A stretch of DNA of 64,000 nt from positions 337,457-401,456 of the forward strand of contig CP051233.1 in NCBI GenBank assembly GCA_017792425.1, given 5' to 3'. The translations under genes were made by a program, and so were the position numbers. The notes beneath the pieces were generated by a model, which was not told the origin of the DNA, did not search any database, and worked only from the letters and a program-made list of their open reading frames with translations. Every line of letters starts with the position of its first letter. Positions within the stretch are counted from its first letter, which is position 1. This document shows, in pieces, positions 1 to 7,742 of this stretch. This DNA is from Thalassovita sp. Its GTDB lineage: Bacteria; Pseudomonadota; Alphaproteobacteria; Rhodobacterales; Rhodobacteraceae.

Positions 1-449
1 GGCTGAAAGGCGGGATTGGCACCGGGCAGGTTGGCGGTCAGCGTGCCTTCGCCCAGCTTGTCCAGGGTGAAAACGGTGGCGTCGCCGGCCAGTTGCGACA
101 GTTCCGTCAGCCTTGCCGGATCGCAGACCAGCACGCTTGGGGTGGCATCGGACAGGAAATAGGCGACCTCGGCCCCGGTATAGGCTGTGTTGAGCGGCAA
201 AAAGATCCCGCCCGCCAGAACGGTGCCCAGGTAAAGCTGCACCGCCTCCAGTGTCTTTTCCACCTGCACGGCAACCCGGTCGCCGGGTTCCAGCCCCGCC
301 GCCAGCAGTTTCTGCGCGATCCGCTGCGCGCCGCTGAACAACTGCGTATAGGTCACGTCCGGCAGGCCGGGGCGGGTGGCGAATACCTTCAGCGGCGTGG
401 TGTCGGCGGCGTGGGACAGACGGCTGAGCAAGTAGTTCGTCGGATACAT
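1..449 (-). CDS. Malonyl-CoA synthase-like acyl-CoA synthetase, N-terminal part (cut by window edge)
   Basis: About 149 N-terminal residues of an AMP-binding (ANL superfamily) acyl-CoA ligase, open to the left edge. The protein begins MYPTNYLLSRL and carries the segment LYLGTVLAGGIFLPLNTAYT, typical of the N-terminal adenylation subdomain. The best family match by eye is MatB-type malonyl-CoA synthase, which activates malonate with ATP and CoA in the cytoplasm. The P-loop and core motifs lie outside the window, so substrate cannot be confirmed. The ATG at 449 is the first good start. The gene is divergent from the DMT transporter at 574, with about 124 bp between them. Confidence 0.75.
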   Translation of the reverse strand, partial: MYPTNYLLSRLSHAADTTPLKVFATRPGLPDVTYTQLFSGAQRIAQKLLAAGLEPGDRVAVQVEKTLEAVQLYLGTVLAGGIFLPLNTAYTGAEVAYFLSDATPSVLVCDPARLTELSQLAGDATVFTLDKLGEGTLTANLPGANPAFQ

Positions 450-573
450 GGGCGGACCTTTCGGATTGCTGTGCGGCCCAACCGTTTTGGCATGGATTTC
501 CCCAAGATCAAGGGGACGGATTGACCTTTGTCGAACGTAGGCCCAGCATTGGCGCGCGCGAAGGGGAATTGTC

Positions 574-1497
574 ATGCAACCGGTCAAAGGGATCGCACTG
601 AAGCTGTGTTCAGTGCTTGTGTTCATCATCATGTCAGCGGTGATCAAGGCGACGGCACCGGATGTCCCGGCAGGGCAGGCAGTGTTTTTCCGGTCGCTGT
701 TCGCGATTCCGGTGATCCTGGGATGGCTGGCGGTCCGCAGGGATTTGCGTACCGGGCTGAAGGTGCAATCGCGCCTGTCGCATTTCTGGCGCGGGTTCGT
801 GGGCACAGGGGCGATGGGGCTGATGTTCGCCGGTCTGGGTCTTCTGCCGCTACCAGAGGTGACGGCCATCGGATTCGCCGCGCCGCTACTGACGGTGATC
901 TTTGCGGCGATGTTCCTGGGCGAACAGGTGGGTGTTTTCCGGCTGTCCACGGTGGCGCTGGGGCTGGTGGGGGTGATCATCATCCTGGCCCCGCGGATGA
1001 CGCTGTTGTCGGCCGAAACCGTGGAAATGACCGCGGCGCTGGGGGCGCTGTTTACGCTGATGGGGGCGGTCTGCGCCGCGCTGGCGCAGATTTATGTGCG
1101 CAAGCTGGTGCAGACGGAACAGACCGCCGCCATCGTGTTCTATTTCTCGCTGACGGCGACGGGCCTGTCGCTGCTGACGCTGCCATTTGGCTGGGTGGTG
1201 CCGACCGGGCCGCAGGCGGTGCTGCTGGTGACGGCAGGGATTCTGGGCGGGTTCGGGCAGATCTTCCTGACCTCGGCCTATCGGTTCGCGGGGGCGTCCG
1301 TGGTGGCGCCGTTCGATTACGCGGCGATCCTGTTCGCCATCCTGATCGGATATTTCATCTTTGACGAGGTGCCGACGATGCAGATGCTGGCGGGGTCCGC
1401 CATTGTCGTAGCGGCGGGCGTGTTGATCATCCTGCGTGAACATGCGCTGGGACTGAAACGGTCCAAGGCGCGGTCCGGTATGACCCCGCAGGGCTAG
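574..1497 (+). CDS. EamA-family (DMT) transporter, 10 TM
   Basis: A 307-residue integral membrane protein with about ten hydrophobic segments in two EamA repeats; the second begins near residue 150. This is the standard length and layout of drug/metabolite transporters, which move small metabolites across the inner membrane. An AAGGGGA ribosome-binding site sits 7 nt before the ATG, which rules out the overlapping frame at 528. The C-terminus is basic, as usual on the cytoplasmic side. The 3' end overlaps by 4 bp the end of the convergent oxidoreductase gene. Substrate cannot be predicted. Confidence 0.88.
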   Translation: MQPVKGIALKLCSVLVFIIMSAVIKATAPDVPAGQAVFFRSLFAIPVILGWLAVRRDLRTGLKVQSRLSHFWRGFVGTGAMGLMFAGLGLLPLPEVTAIGFAAPLLTVIFAAMFLGEQVGVFRLSTVALGLVGVIIILAPRMTLLSAETVEMTAALGALFTLMGAVCAALAQIYVRKLVQTEQTAAIVFYFSLTATGLSLLTLPFGWVVPTGPQAVLLVTAGILGGFGQIFLTSAYRFAGASVVAPFDYAAILFAILIGYFIFDEVPTMQMLAGSAIVVAAGVLIILREHALGLKRSKARSGMTPQG

Positions 1498-2822
1498 CGG
1501 CCACTGATAGCGGCGGCGATGTAACCGGGAGCCATCAACAACCGGCGGTGGCGGCCCAGCGGGAATCGTTTGGGGATGGTTTGCAGCATGGCCGGATAGT
1601 GCGGGCCGGAATCCTGCGCCAGCGCCAGACGCGCCAGCAACTGGCCGGCATGGGTGCCCATCGCCACACCGTTTCCGTGATAGGCGAACCCGGCAAAGGC
1701 GCCGGGCATCTCTGGCACCGGGCCGACATAGGGAGACAGCTTTGCCGTGAACGCCAGCGCGCCGTTCCAGCTGTGCGGGGTTGCAACATGTTTCCAGAAC
1801 GGGAATGCCTGCTCGAACTGGCGGCGGGTGCGCTGCTGCAGGGTGGCAAAGGCGCGGGGGCCGGAAAACAGCCCGCCACGCATCCCGAACAGGAACCGCC
1901 CGTCTGGCATCAGGCGGAAATAGTGCAGCAGGGTCTGGTGAGTATAGGCCATCTGCGCGCTGGACCAGCCATCGGCGATTTCCTGATCGGTCAGCGGGCG
2001 CGTGACCAGCACGTTGGATTGCAGCGGCAGGAAGCGGCCGCGCAGCCAGTCCGGCACGTCCTCTGATGAATAGCCGTTGGTGGCGAAGATCACCTGATCG
2101 GCGCGGATGCGGGCGGCAGGGGTTTTCAGCACATAGCTGCCGCCGCTGCGGGTGACGGACAGGACCGGGCTGTGCGCATGGATCGCGGCCCCGGCCTGGA
2201 ACGCGGCGGTGGCCAGCCCATCAGCGTATTTGCGCGGGTTCAGGCCAAAGCCGTGCGGCAGGGTCAGGGCGCCGAAATAGCGCCCCTTCATGCCAAGGGC
2301 GGGCAGGCTTTCGGGTTCGTGCAGGGTGGTTTGGACGTTGTAGACAGACTCTAACTCAGCCTGTTCCGCCCGCAAATGCCGCATGGCGCGAGGGCTGTGG
2401 GCCAGGATGGTTTCGCCGTCAGAATGGGTATCAGCGACAATCTTGTGCGTGTCCAGCAGGCGGCGCACCAGCCTGATTGCGGACAGTTCCGTGGCGCACC
2501 AGTGGCGCAGTCCGTCATCGCCGTGGCGTTTGCGGATCATGGCATGGGGCAGGGCTGTGCCACCCAGACAGCAGAAGCCGCCATTTCGGGCCGAAGCGCC
2601 CCAGCCGGGGGTTTCGGCCTCCAGCACGGCGACATCGGCCCCGGCCTGCGCAAGGTGCAGGGCGGCGGACAGGCCGGTGAACCCGGCCCCCACAATCGCG
2701 ATTTTCTTGCGGATTTCCCCCTGTGCCTTTGGGGTCCGGGACAGCGGCACCGTCGTCGGACCCCAGTAGCAGGCGGCGGCAGGACCGTCGCCATAGGCGA
2801 AATCGGACAGGATTCGTTTCAT
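1494..2822 (-). CDS. FAD-dependent amine oxidase of the DAO family (PuuB/OrdL-like)
   Basis: A 442-residue DAO-family flavoprotein. The dinucleotide-binding motif GAGFTG is at residues 45-50, followed by the family-typical SARNGG segment and a C-terminal GFAYHGNGVAMG motif. Relatives include gamma-glutamylputrescine oxidase (PuuB), which deaminates gamma-glutamylputrescine, and other OrdL-type amine oxidases. Its start overlaps the stop of the upstream permease gene by 4 bp (ATGA), so it is the last gene of the PotFGHI-like operon. This supports a role in oxidising imported polyamine or its glutamyl derivative. No gamma-glutamylputrescine synthetase lies in the window, so the true substrate is an inference. 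Confidence 0.85.
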   Translation of the reverse strand: MKRILSDFAYGDGPAAACYWGPTTVPLSRTPKAQGEIRKKIAIVGAGFTGLSAALHLAQAGADVAVLEAETPGWGASARNGGFCCLGGTALPHAMIRKRHGDDGLRHWCATELSAIRLVRRLLDTHKIVADTHSDGETILAHSPRAMRHLRAEQAELESVYNVQTTLHEPESLPALGMKGRYFGALTLPHGFGLNPRKYADGLATAAFQAGAAIHAHSPVLSVTRSGGSYVLKTPAARIRADQVIFATNGYSSEDVPDWLRGRFLPLQSNVLVTRPLTDQEIADGWSSAQMAYTHQTLLHYFRLMPDGRFLFGMRGGLFSGPRAFATLQQRTRRQFEQAFPFWKHVATPHSWNGALAFTAKLSPYVGPVPEMPGAFAGFAYHGNGVAMGTHAGQLLARLALAQDSGPHYPAMLQTIPKRFPLGRHRRLLMAPGYIAAAISGR

Positions 2823-3634
2823 GCGCGGGCTGCGGCCTGTTCTTCCTGCTTCTGCCGGACCGCCGCGCGTTTGGACACGATCGAGGCGGTGATCACACCC
2901 ACGGCGACGATCGAGATCATGATCGTGGACAGGGCGTTGATCTCCGGGCTGACGCCCAGACGCACCGCAGAGAATATCTTGATCGGCAGGGTCGTGGCCG
3001 AAGGACCGGCGGTGAAGGACGCGATCACCAGATCATCCAGCGACAGGGTGAAGGCCAGCAGCCAGCCGGAGATCACCGCAGGCGCGATGATCGGCAGGGT
3101 GACCAGTCGGAATGCCTCGAACGGGGAACAGCCCAGATCCAGCGCGGCTTCTTCCAGTGACTTGTCGAAGCTGACAAGGCGCGAGGACACCACCACCGAC
3201 ACGTAGCACATGGAAAAAGTCGTGTGCGCCAGGATGATAGTAAAGATGCCGCGATCCAGCCCGATGCCGATGAACAGCAGCAGCAGCGACAGGCCGGTGA
3301 TCACCTCTGGCATGACCAGCGGGGCGTAAATCATGCCGGAAAACAGCGTGCGCCCATAGAACCTGCCCGCGCGGACCAGCACATAAGCGGCCATCGTGCC
3401 CAGCACGGTCGCAAGCGTTGAGCTGGCCACACCAACCCGCAGTGTTACCCAAGCGGCGTCCAGGAAGGCATCGTTGCGGAACAGCTCTCCGTACCACTTG
3501 GTGCTGAAGCCCGCCCAGACGGTGACCAGCTTTGACGCGTTGAAACTGTAGATGATCAGGATGACCATCGGCAAGTACAGGAAGGCAAAGCCCAGCGTCA
3601 GCGAGGTGGCATTGAACCAGGTAAAGCGTCTCAT
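2819..3634 (-). CDS. potI: Polyamine ABC transporter permease (PotI-like)
   Basis: A 271-residue inner-membrane permease with about six TM segments. The EAA cytoplasmic loop appears as EEAALDLGCSPFEAFRLVTLP, the contact for the ATPase. It starts MRRFTWFNATSLTLG at an ATG overlapping the upstream permease stop by 4 bp; a longer in-frame extension to 3763 lies inside that gene and is rejected. Homology and order (SBP, ATPase, permease, permease) match the PotFGHI putrescine importer. The downstream oxidase gene also overlaps by 4 bp, indicating translational coupling along the operon. Confidence 0.9.
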   Translation of the reverse strand: MRRFTWFNATSLTLGFAFLYLPMVILIIYSFNASKLVTVWAGFSTKWYGELFRNDAFLDAAWVTLRVGVASSTLATVLGTMAAYVLVRAGRFYGRTLFSGMIYAPLVMPEVITGLSLLLLFIGIGLDRGIFTIILAHTTFSMCYVSVVVSSRLVSFDKSLEEAALDLGCSPFEAFRLVTLPIIAPAVISGWLLAFTLSLDDLVIASFTAGPSATTLPIKIFSAVRLGVSPEINALSTIMISIVAVGVITASIVSKRAAVRQKQEEQAAARA

Positions 3635-4530
3635 TGGTCTTTCTCCCGCTCTTTCTGTTCGTTCCGTTGGAACAGGATGATCGGGATGATCAGGATCAGC
3701 AGCAGGACGACAGCCACGGCGGATGCCACCGGCCAGTCGCGGTTGCTGAAGAATTCTTCCCACAAAACCTTGCCGATCATCAGCGTGCCGGACCCGCCCA
3801 GCAGCGAAGGGATCACGAATTCCCCCAGCGCCGGGATGAACACCAGGAAACTGCCCGCGATGATACCGCTTTTGGACAGCGGGATCGTCACCAGCCAGAA
3901 AGCCGTCAGGCGCGAACAGCCCAGATCTTCGGCCGCTTCCAACAGGGAACCGTCCAGTTTTTCCAGCGCCGCATAGATCGGCAGGATCATGAAGGGCAGG
4001 TAGGTGTAGATGATGCCAATATAGACAGCGGCGTTGGTGTTCAGGATGATCAGCGGTTCAGAAATTACGCCGATACCCATCAGGAACTGGTTCAGGAAGC
4101 CTTCTTGGCTGAGGATGCCCATCCACGAATAGACGCGGATCAGAAAGCTGGTCCAGAACGGCAGGATCACCAGCATCATCAGCGTGGGGCGCCATTCGTC
4201 CGGGGCCATCGCCATGCCATAGGCGATGGGATAGCCCACCAGCAGGGTCAGGATCGTTGAAATCGCCGCGATCTGAAGGCTGGACAGGTAAGATTTCCAG
4301 TACAGGTCATCCTCTGTCAGGAAAACGAAGTTTTCGAAATCGAGGTCCGCGAAGAAGGCCTTGAGGCCCTGCCAGCCTTCGTTCAGGTCCAGCGTCGGGA
4401 TATAGGGCGGAATGGCCAGCGCCGTGTCCGACAGCGCGATCTTCAGCACGATCACGAAGGGGACCAGGAACAGGGCCAGCAGCCACAGGTAAGGGACAGA
4501 GATCAGGAACAGGCGCCGCATGTCATTCAC
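3631..4530 (-). CDS. potH: Polyamine ABC transporter permease (PotH-like)
   Basis: A 299-residue membrane protein with a first TM at about residues 8-28 and the binding-protein-dependent permease domain behind it. The EAA loop reads EAAEDLGCSRLTAFWLVTIP. It pairs with the PotI-like subunit to form the channel. The start is either GTG at 4530, overlapping the ATPase gene end by 8 bp, or ATG at 4521; I give the longer form. Length is close to E. coli PotH. A loop of about 50 residues after TM1 is somewhat enlarged, as is usual for this subunit. Confidence 0.9.
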   Translation of the reverse strand: MNDMRRLFLISVPYLWLLALFLVPFVIVLKIALSDTALAIPPYIPTLDLNEGWQGLKAFFADLDFENFVFLTEDDLYWKSYLSSLQIAAISTILTLLVGYPIAYGMAMAPDEWRPTLMMLVILPFWTSFLIRVYSWMGILSQEGFLNQFLMGIGVISEPLIILNTNAAVYIGIIYTYLPFMILPIYAALEKLDGSLLEAAEDLGCSRLTAFWLVTIPLSKSGIIAGSFLVFIPALGEFVIPSLLGGSGTLMIGKVLWEEFFSNRDWPVASAVAVVLLLILIIPIILFQRNEQKEREKDQ

Positions 4531-5650
4531 TCAGGACGGAGCCGGCGGTCAGTGTCCAGCTAAGCCAAACCTCGTCCTCCCATGTAAAGGCGCGGCGGGA
4601 CAGGCGGCGGGTGTTGGCGGCCTGCGCCTTGATGATTTTCCCGCCGGGAATCTGCACATGATAGGTGGAAATGTTGCCCAGATAGGCGATGTCGATCACC
4701 TGCCCCTTGATGGCGTTTACCGCGCCTTCGGGTTTTTCGGTGTGTACGCCGATCTTTTCGGGGCGAATGGCGATATAGGCGGTCTGGCCTTCGTCCAACT
4801 GTACCGAGGTCTTGGCATGGATCGGTTCCTGCCCCTCTGACCAATGGATGTCATAACCGTCGGCACTGGTCTTGTGCGCCTTGCCTTCGATGATGTTCAC
4901 CTCGCCGATGAAATCAGCGACGTAGACGGAATTGGGTTCCTCATAGATCTTGGCCGGGGTCGAAACCTGCATGATCCGGCCTTCGTCCATCACGGCGACG
5001 CGGCTGGCGACGGTCATCGCCTCTTCCTGATCGTGGGTGACGATCACAAAAGTGGTGCCGGTCTTTTCCTGGATGTCCATCAGCTCGAACTGGGTTTCCT
5101 GGCGCAGCTTCTTGTCCAGCGCGCCCAAGGGTTCGTCCAGCAGCAGCAGTTTGGGTGCGCGGGCCAGCGACCGCGCCAAGGCCACGCGCTGACGCTGGCC
5201 GCCGGAAATCTGGTGCGGCTTGCGCTTGGCGAACTTGGTCAGGCGGGTCAGGCGCAGCATGTCCTCTACCCGTGCTTTCAGCTTGTCCTTGGGGGTTTTC
5301 ATGCGCTTCAGGCCAAAGGCGATGTTGTCCCAGACAGACAGGTGCGGGAACAGCGCGTAGGACTGGAACATCATGTTCACGGCGCGTTCGTTCGGGGCGA
5401 CGTTCGCCATGTCTTGCCCGGCGATCAGGATCTGGCCTTCGGTCGGGTTTTCAAAGCCCGCCAGCATTCGCATCATCGTGGTCTTGCCGCAGCCAGACGG
5501 ACCCAGAAGGGCAAAGAATTCCCGTTCGTAGATGTCCTGCGTCAGGTTGTCGATCGCGGTGAAGTCGCCGAACCGCTTGGTGACACCCCTGAACTGGATC
5601 AATGGTTTTTCAGTCGGGTCGTCCCAAGGCGCGAATACAGTCTGTGTCAT
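4523..5650 (-). CDS. potG: Polyamine ABC transporter ATP-binding protein (PotG/PotA-like)
   Basis: A 375-residue ATPase that energises the PotH/PotI channel at the inner membrane. Walker A GPSGCGKT is at residues 50-57, the signature SGGQRQR at 149-155, Walker B LLLLDEP at 168-174, and a C-terminal TOBE regulatory domain starts near residue 290. The true start is ATG at 5650 (MTQTVFAPWDD); a TTG 15 bp further upstream is less likely. It lies 63 bp downstream of the binding-protein gene, behind an intrinsic-terminator-like hairpin that probably lowers its expression relative to potF. Confidence 0.92.
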   Translation of the reverse strand: MTQTVFAPWDDPTEKPLIQFRGVTKRFGDFTAIDNLTQDIYEREFFALLGPSGCGKTTMMRMLAGFENPTEGQILIAGQDMANVAPNERAVNMMFQSYALFPHLSVWDNIAFGLKRMKTPKDKLKARVEDMLRLTRLTKFAKRKPHQISGGQRQRVALARSLARAPKLLLLDEPLGALDKKLRQETQFELMDIQEKTGTTFVIVTHDQEEAMTVASRVAVMDEGRIMQVSTPAKIYEEPNSVYVADFIGEVNIIEGKAHKTSADGYDIHWSEGQEPIHAKTSVQLDEGQTAYIAIRPEKIGVHTEKPEGAVNAIKGQVIDIAYLGNISTYHVQIPGGKIIKAQAANTRRLSRRAFTWEDEVWLSWTLTAGSVLSE

Positions 5651-5661
5651 ACCAGTCCCTG

Positions 5662-5696
5662 TCAAAAGAAAGGCCCGCGCAAGTGCTGCGCGGGCC
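5662..5696 (-). terminator. Intercistronic hairpin with U-tract between potF and potG
   Basis: On the minus strand a 9-bp perfect stem (GGCCCGCGC with its complement, arms 5688-5696 and 5672-5680, 7-nt loop) is followed by TTTCTTTT. It looks like a partial intrinsic terminator directly after the binding-protein gene. This is a common way to make more binding protein than transporter core. Confidence 0.75.
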
Positions 5697-5713
5697 CGTT
5701 TGTGTTCCGGGTC

Positions 5714-6799
5714 TCAGGTGCCCGATTTGATCTTGGTCCACAGACGGGTGACGGTGCGCTGCACCTTGGCGTCATAGGGTGTGGTGGTGAACAGATTGTC
5801 CAGCGCGGCGGGCGACGGATAGATCGCTGGATCGCCGATCACGTCCTCGGCCAGGAATTCCTGCGACGCCTTGTTGCCGTTGGCGTAGTAGACGTAGTTC
5901 GAAGCCGCCGCCATGTTCTGCGCATCCATGATGAAGTTCAGGAACACATGCGCCGCGTCCACGTTCGGGGCGTCAACAGGGATGGCCATCTGGTCAAACC
6001 ACATCTGTGCGCCTTCCTTGGGGGCGTTATAGGCAACCTCGACCCCGTTATCGGCCTCGGCGGCACGGTCGCGGGCCTGCAGCACGTCACCCGACCAGCC
6101 GACCGCGACACAGATGTCGCCATTGGCCAGCGCGTTGATGTATTCCGAGCTGTGGAACTTCTGGATATAGGGGCGGACGGCCATATAGACGGCCTCGGCC
6201 TTGGCGATCACGTCCGGGTCGTGGCTGTTGGGATCTTCGCCGATGTACTTCAACGCTGCGGGGATCATTTCAGCCGGGGCATCCAGGAAATGCACGCCGC
6301 AGGCAGCCAGTTTTTCCATGTTTTCCGGCTTGAACACCAGATCCCAGCTGTCGATCGGGGCGTCGGTGCCCAGGGCTTCCTGCACCTTGCCGACGTTCAC
6401 GCCGATCCCGGTGGTGCCCCACATGTAGTTGATGGAATAGGCGTTGTCCGGGTCGTACTGTGCGGTACGCTTGGCGACAACGTCCCACATGTTGCCGTGG
6501 TTGGGCAGTTTGGACATGTCCAGTTTCTGGAATGCCCCGGCCTGAATCTGGCGTTGCAGGAATGTGCCAGTTGGCACGACCACGTCATATCCCGACCCGC
6601 CTGCCAGCAGCTTGGTTTCCAGCACCTCGTTGCTGTCGAACACGTCGTAGATCAGTTTGATCCCGGTTTCGGCTTCGAACTTGGCCAGCAGCTCTTCGTC
6701 GATATAGTCCGACCAGTTGTAGACACGCACTTCCTCGGCGGTGGCGGCGCCGGCGATCAGCGCTGCCGCGGCCGTCATGGTCAGCAGGTGTTTCTTCAT
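5714..6799 (-). CDS. potF: Periplasmic putrescine-binding protein (PotF-like)
   Basis: A 361-residue solute-binding protein with a Sec signal peptide (residues 1-21, cleavage after ATA). It closely resembles E. coli PotF along its whole length: YNWSDYI at 27-33, the VYDVFDSNEVLE-like segment (here IYDVFDSNEVLE), SWDLVFKPEN, FHSSEYINALANGDICVAVGW and a C-terminal WTKIKSG. Most polyamine-contact positions of PotF are kept (the NWSDY Trp/Ser, the Glu in DAPAE, Trp and Asp in GWSGD, Asp in WFD, Tyr in YYAN). The position of PotF Phe276 is Trp, as in the spermidine-binding PotD. The ATG at 6799 has a GGGAG ribosome-binding site; the longer frame to 6898 runs into the regulatory region. First gene of its operon. 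Confidence 0.93.
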   Translation of the reverse strand: MKKHLLTMTAAAALIAGAATAEEVRVYNWSDYIDEELLAKFEAETGIKLIYDVFDSNEVLETKLLAGGSGYDVVVPTGTFLQRQIQAGAFQKLDMSKLPNHGNMWDVVAKRTAQYDPDNAYSINYMWGTTGIGVNVGKVQEALGTDAPIDSWDLVFKPENMEKLAACGVHFLDAPAEMIPAALKYIGEDPNSHDPDVIAKAEAVYMAVRPYIQKFHSSEYINALANGDICVAVGWSGDVLQARDRAAEADNGVEVAYNAPKEGAQMWFDQMAIPVDAPNVDAAHVFLNFIMDAQNMAAASNYVYYANGNKASQEFLAEDVIGDPAIYPSPAALDNLFTTTPYDAKVQRTVTRLWTKIKSGT

Positions 6800-6835
6800 T
6801 CGTATTACTCCCTGTGGTTCCGGGCTTGTGATCCC

Positions 6836-6874
6836 CTTGATCCGAATTTGATCAAGTTTTGCCGAATTTGGCAA
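6836..6874. promoter_or_regulatory. Candidate tandem operator and potF promoter in the divergent potF-gntR region
   Basis: Two inverted repeats 20 bp apart share the core CCGAATTTG: CTTGATC-N7-GATCAAG (6836-6856, perfect arms) and TGCC-N6-GGCA (6860-6873). On the minus strand a promoter-like pair TTGCCA (6869-6874), 17-bp spacer, TCAAAT (6846-6851) overlaps both repeats. A repressor bound here would block potF and could autoregulate the divergent GntR gene. The decamer AATTTGATCA (6845-6854) recurs exactly at 7661-7670. Inference from sequence only. Confidence 0.55.
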
Positions 6875-6923
6875 TATGGTAATGTTTCCACGGGTCATTT
6901 AAACTCGCAAGAAGTGGTTTGAT

Positions 6924-7643
6924 ATGCACGCGGAGAAAACAGGCAGCATGGACGGAAACGCCCAAAAAACAACCGGCAAGGACAGCGGAACGGCGGGCCT
7001 GCCGGCGCATGAAATGATCTATCGGAAACTGCGCGAACAGATCCTGTTCGGAGAGATCGCGCCGGGCCAGCCGGTGACGATCCAGGGCCTGACTGAAAGG
7101 CTGAACGCCGGCATGACGCCGGTCAGGGAAGCGATCCGGCGGCTGACCTCGGAAGGGGCGCTGGAGTTCCAGGGCAACCGGCGGGTGATCGTGCCGCTGC
7201 TGACCGCGGATAATCTTGCAGAGATAACCTTTGCGCGACAATGGCTTGAAGCCGAACTTGGGCAGAGGGCGACGATCCGGGCAACCCCCGCCGACCTGGC
7301 CGATCTGACTCAGTTGGACCAGGTTCTGGATCACGCGATTTCGCAGGGGGATCTGCCGGCATATCTGGAGTTCAACTATCGATTCCACGCGCGGATTTAC
7401 GATCTGGCAGAGGCGCCGATCCTGGCTGCGATGGCCGAAGGTCTGTGGCTGCGGTTTGGTCCCTCGCTGCGGGTGGTCTGTGGCCGGGTTGGTACCCAGA
7501 ACCTGCCTGACCGCCACAAGGAACTGCTGGCCTGCATGAAGAAGGGCGACGCAGAGGGCGCGGCGCACGCCTGCCGCGAGGATATGCTGCAAGGGATGGA
7601 GCAAGTGCGCGACATGCTGGCCCCCAATGGGCGGCCTGACTGA
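6924..7643 (+). CDS. GntR-family regulator with FCD ligand domain
   Basis: A 239-residue transcription factor. The N-terminal winged helix-turn-helix spans about residues 25-95 (HEMIYRKLREQILFGEIAPG, then TPVREAIRRL, the GntR signature). An all-helical FCD effector domain fills about residues 105-225. ATG at 6924 is used; ATG at 6948 (MDGNAQ) is an alternative because the first 25 residues are poorly conserved linker. It is divergent from the PotF operon and directly upstream of the aminotransferase gene, so it is the natural candidate regulator of both. The effector may be a polyamine or a catabolite, which is inference. Confidence 0.88.
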   Translation: MHAEKTGSMDGNAQKTTGKDSGTAGLPAHEMIYRKLREQILFGEIAPGQPVTIQGLTERLNAGMTPVREAIRRLTSEGALEFQGNRRVIVPLLTADNLAEITFARQWLEAELGQRATIRATPADLADLTQLDQVLDHAISQGDLPAYLEFNYRFHARIYDLAEAPILAAMAEGLWLRFGPSLRVVCGRVGTQNLPDRHKELLACMKKGDAEGAAHACREDMLQGMEQVRDMLAPNGRPD

Positions 7644-7648
7644 TTCGA

Positions 7649-7676
7649 TTGACACTAATTAATTTGATCATATTGT
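7649..7676 (+). promoter_or_regulatory. Candidate promoter of the aminotransferase gene with embedded operator word
   Basis: TTGACA at 7649-7654, a 16-bp spacer and TATTGT at 7671-7676 form a sigma70-like promoter 67 bp before the aminotransferase ATG. The spacer ends with AATTTGATCA (7661-7670), identical to a decamer inside the potF-gntR operator region, so one regulator may act at both. Confidence 0.5.
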
Positions 7677-7742
7677 ATAGGTGACGCAAGAACAGCCGGA
7701 CAGGTGCCGGACTGATTCGCCTTTCCGAAAACGAGGTTCGAG

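Noticed and set aside
4844..6922. 692-residue open frame on the plus strand across potG and potF
   Set aside because: Antisense to well-supported genes on the minus strand; high GC keeps opposite frames open. No recognisable domain and no ribosome-binding site.
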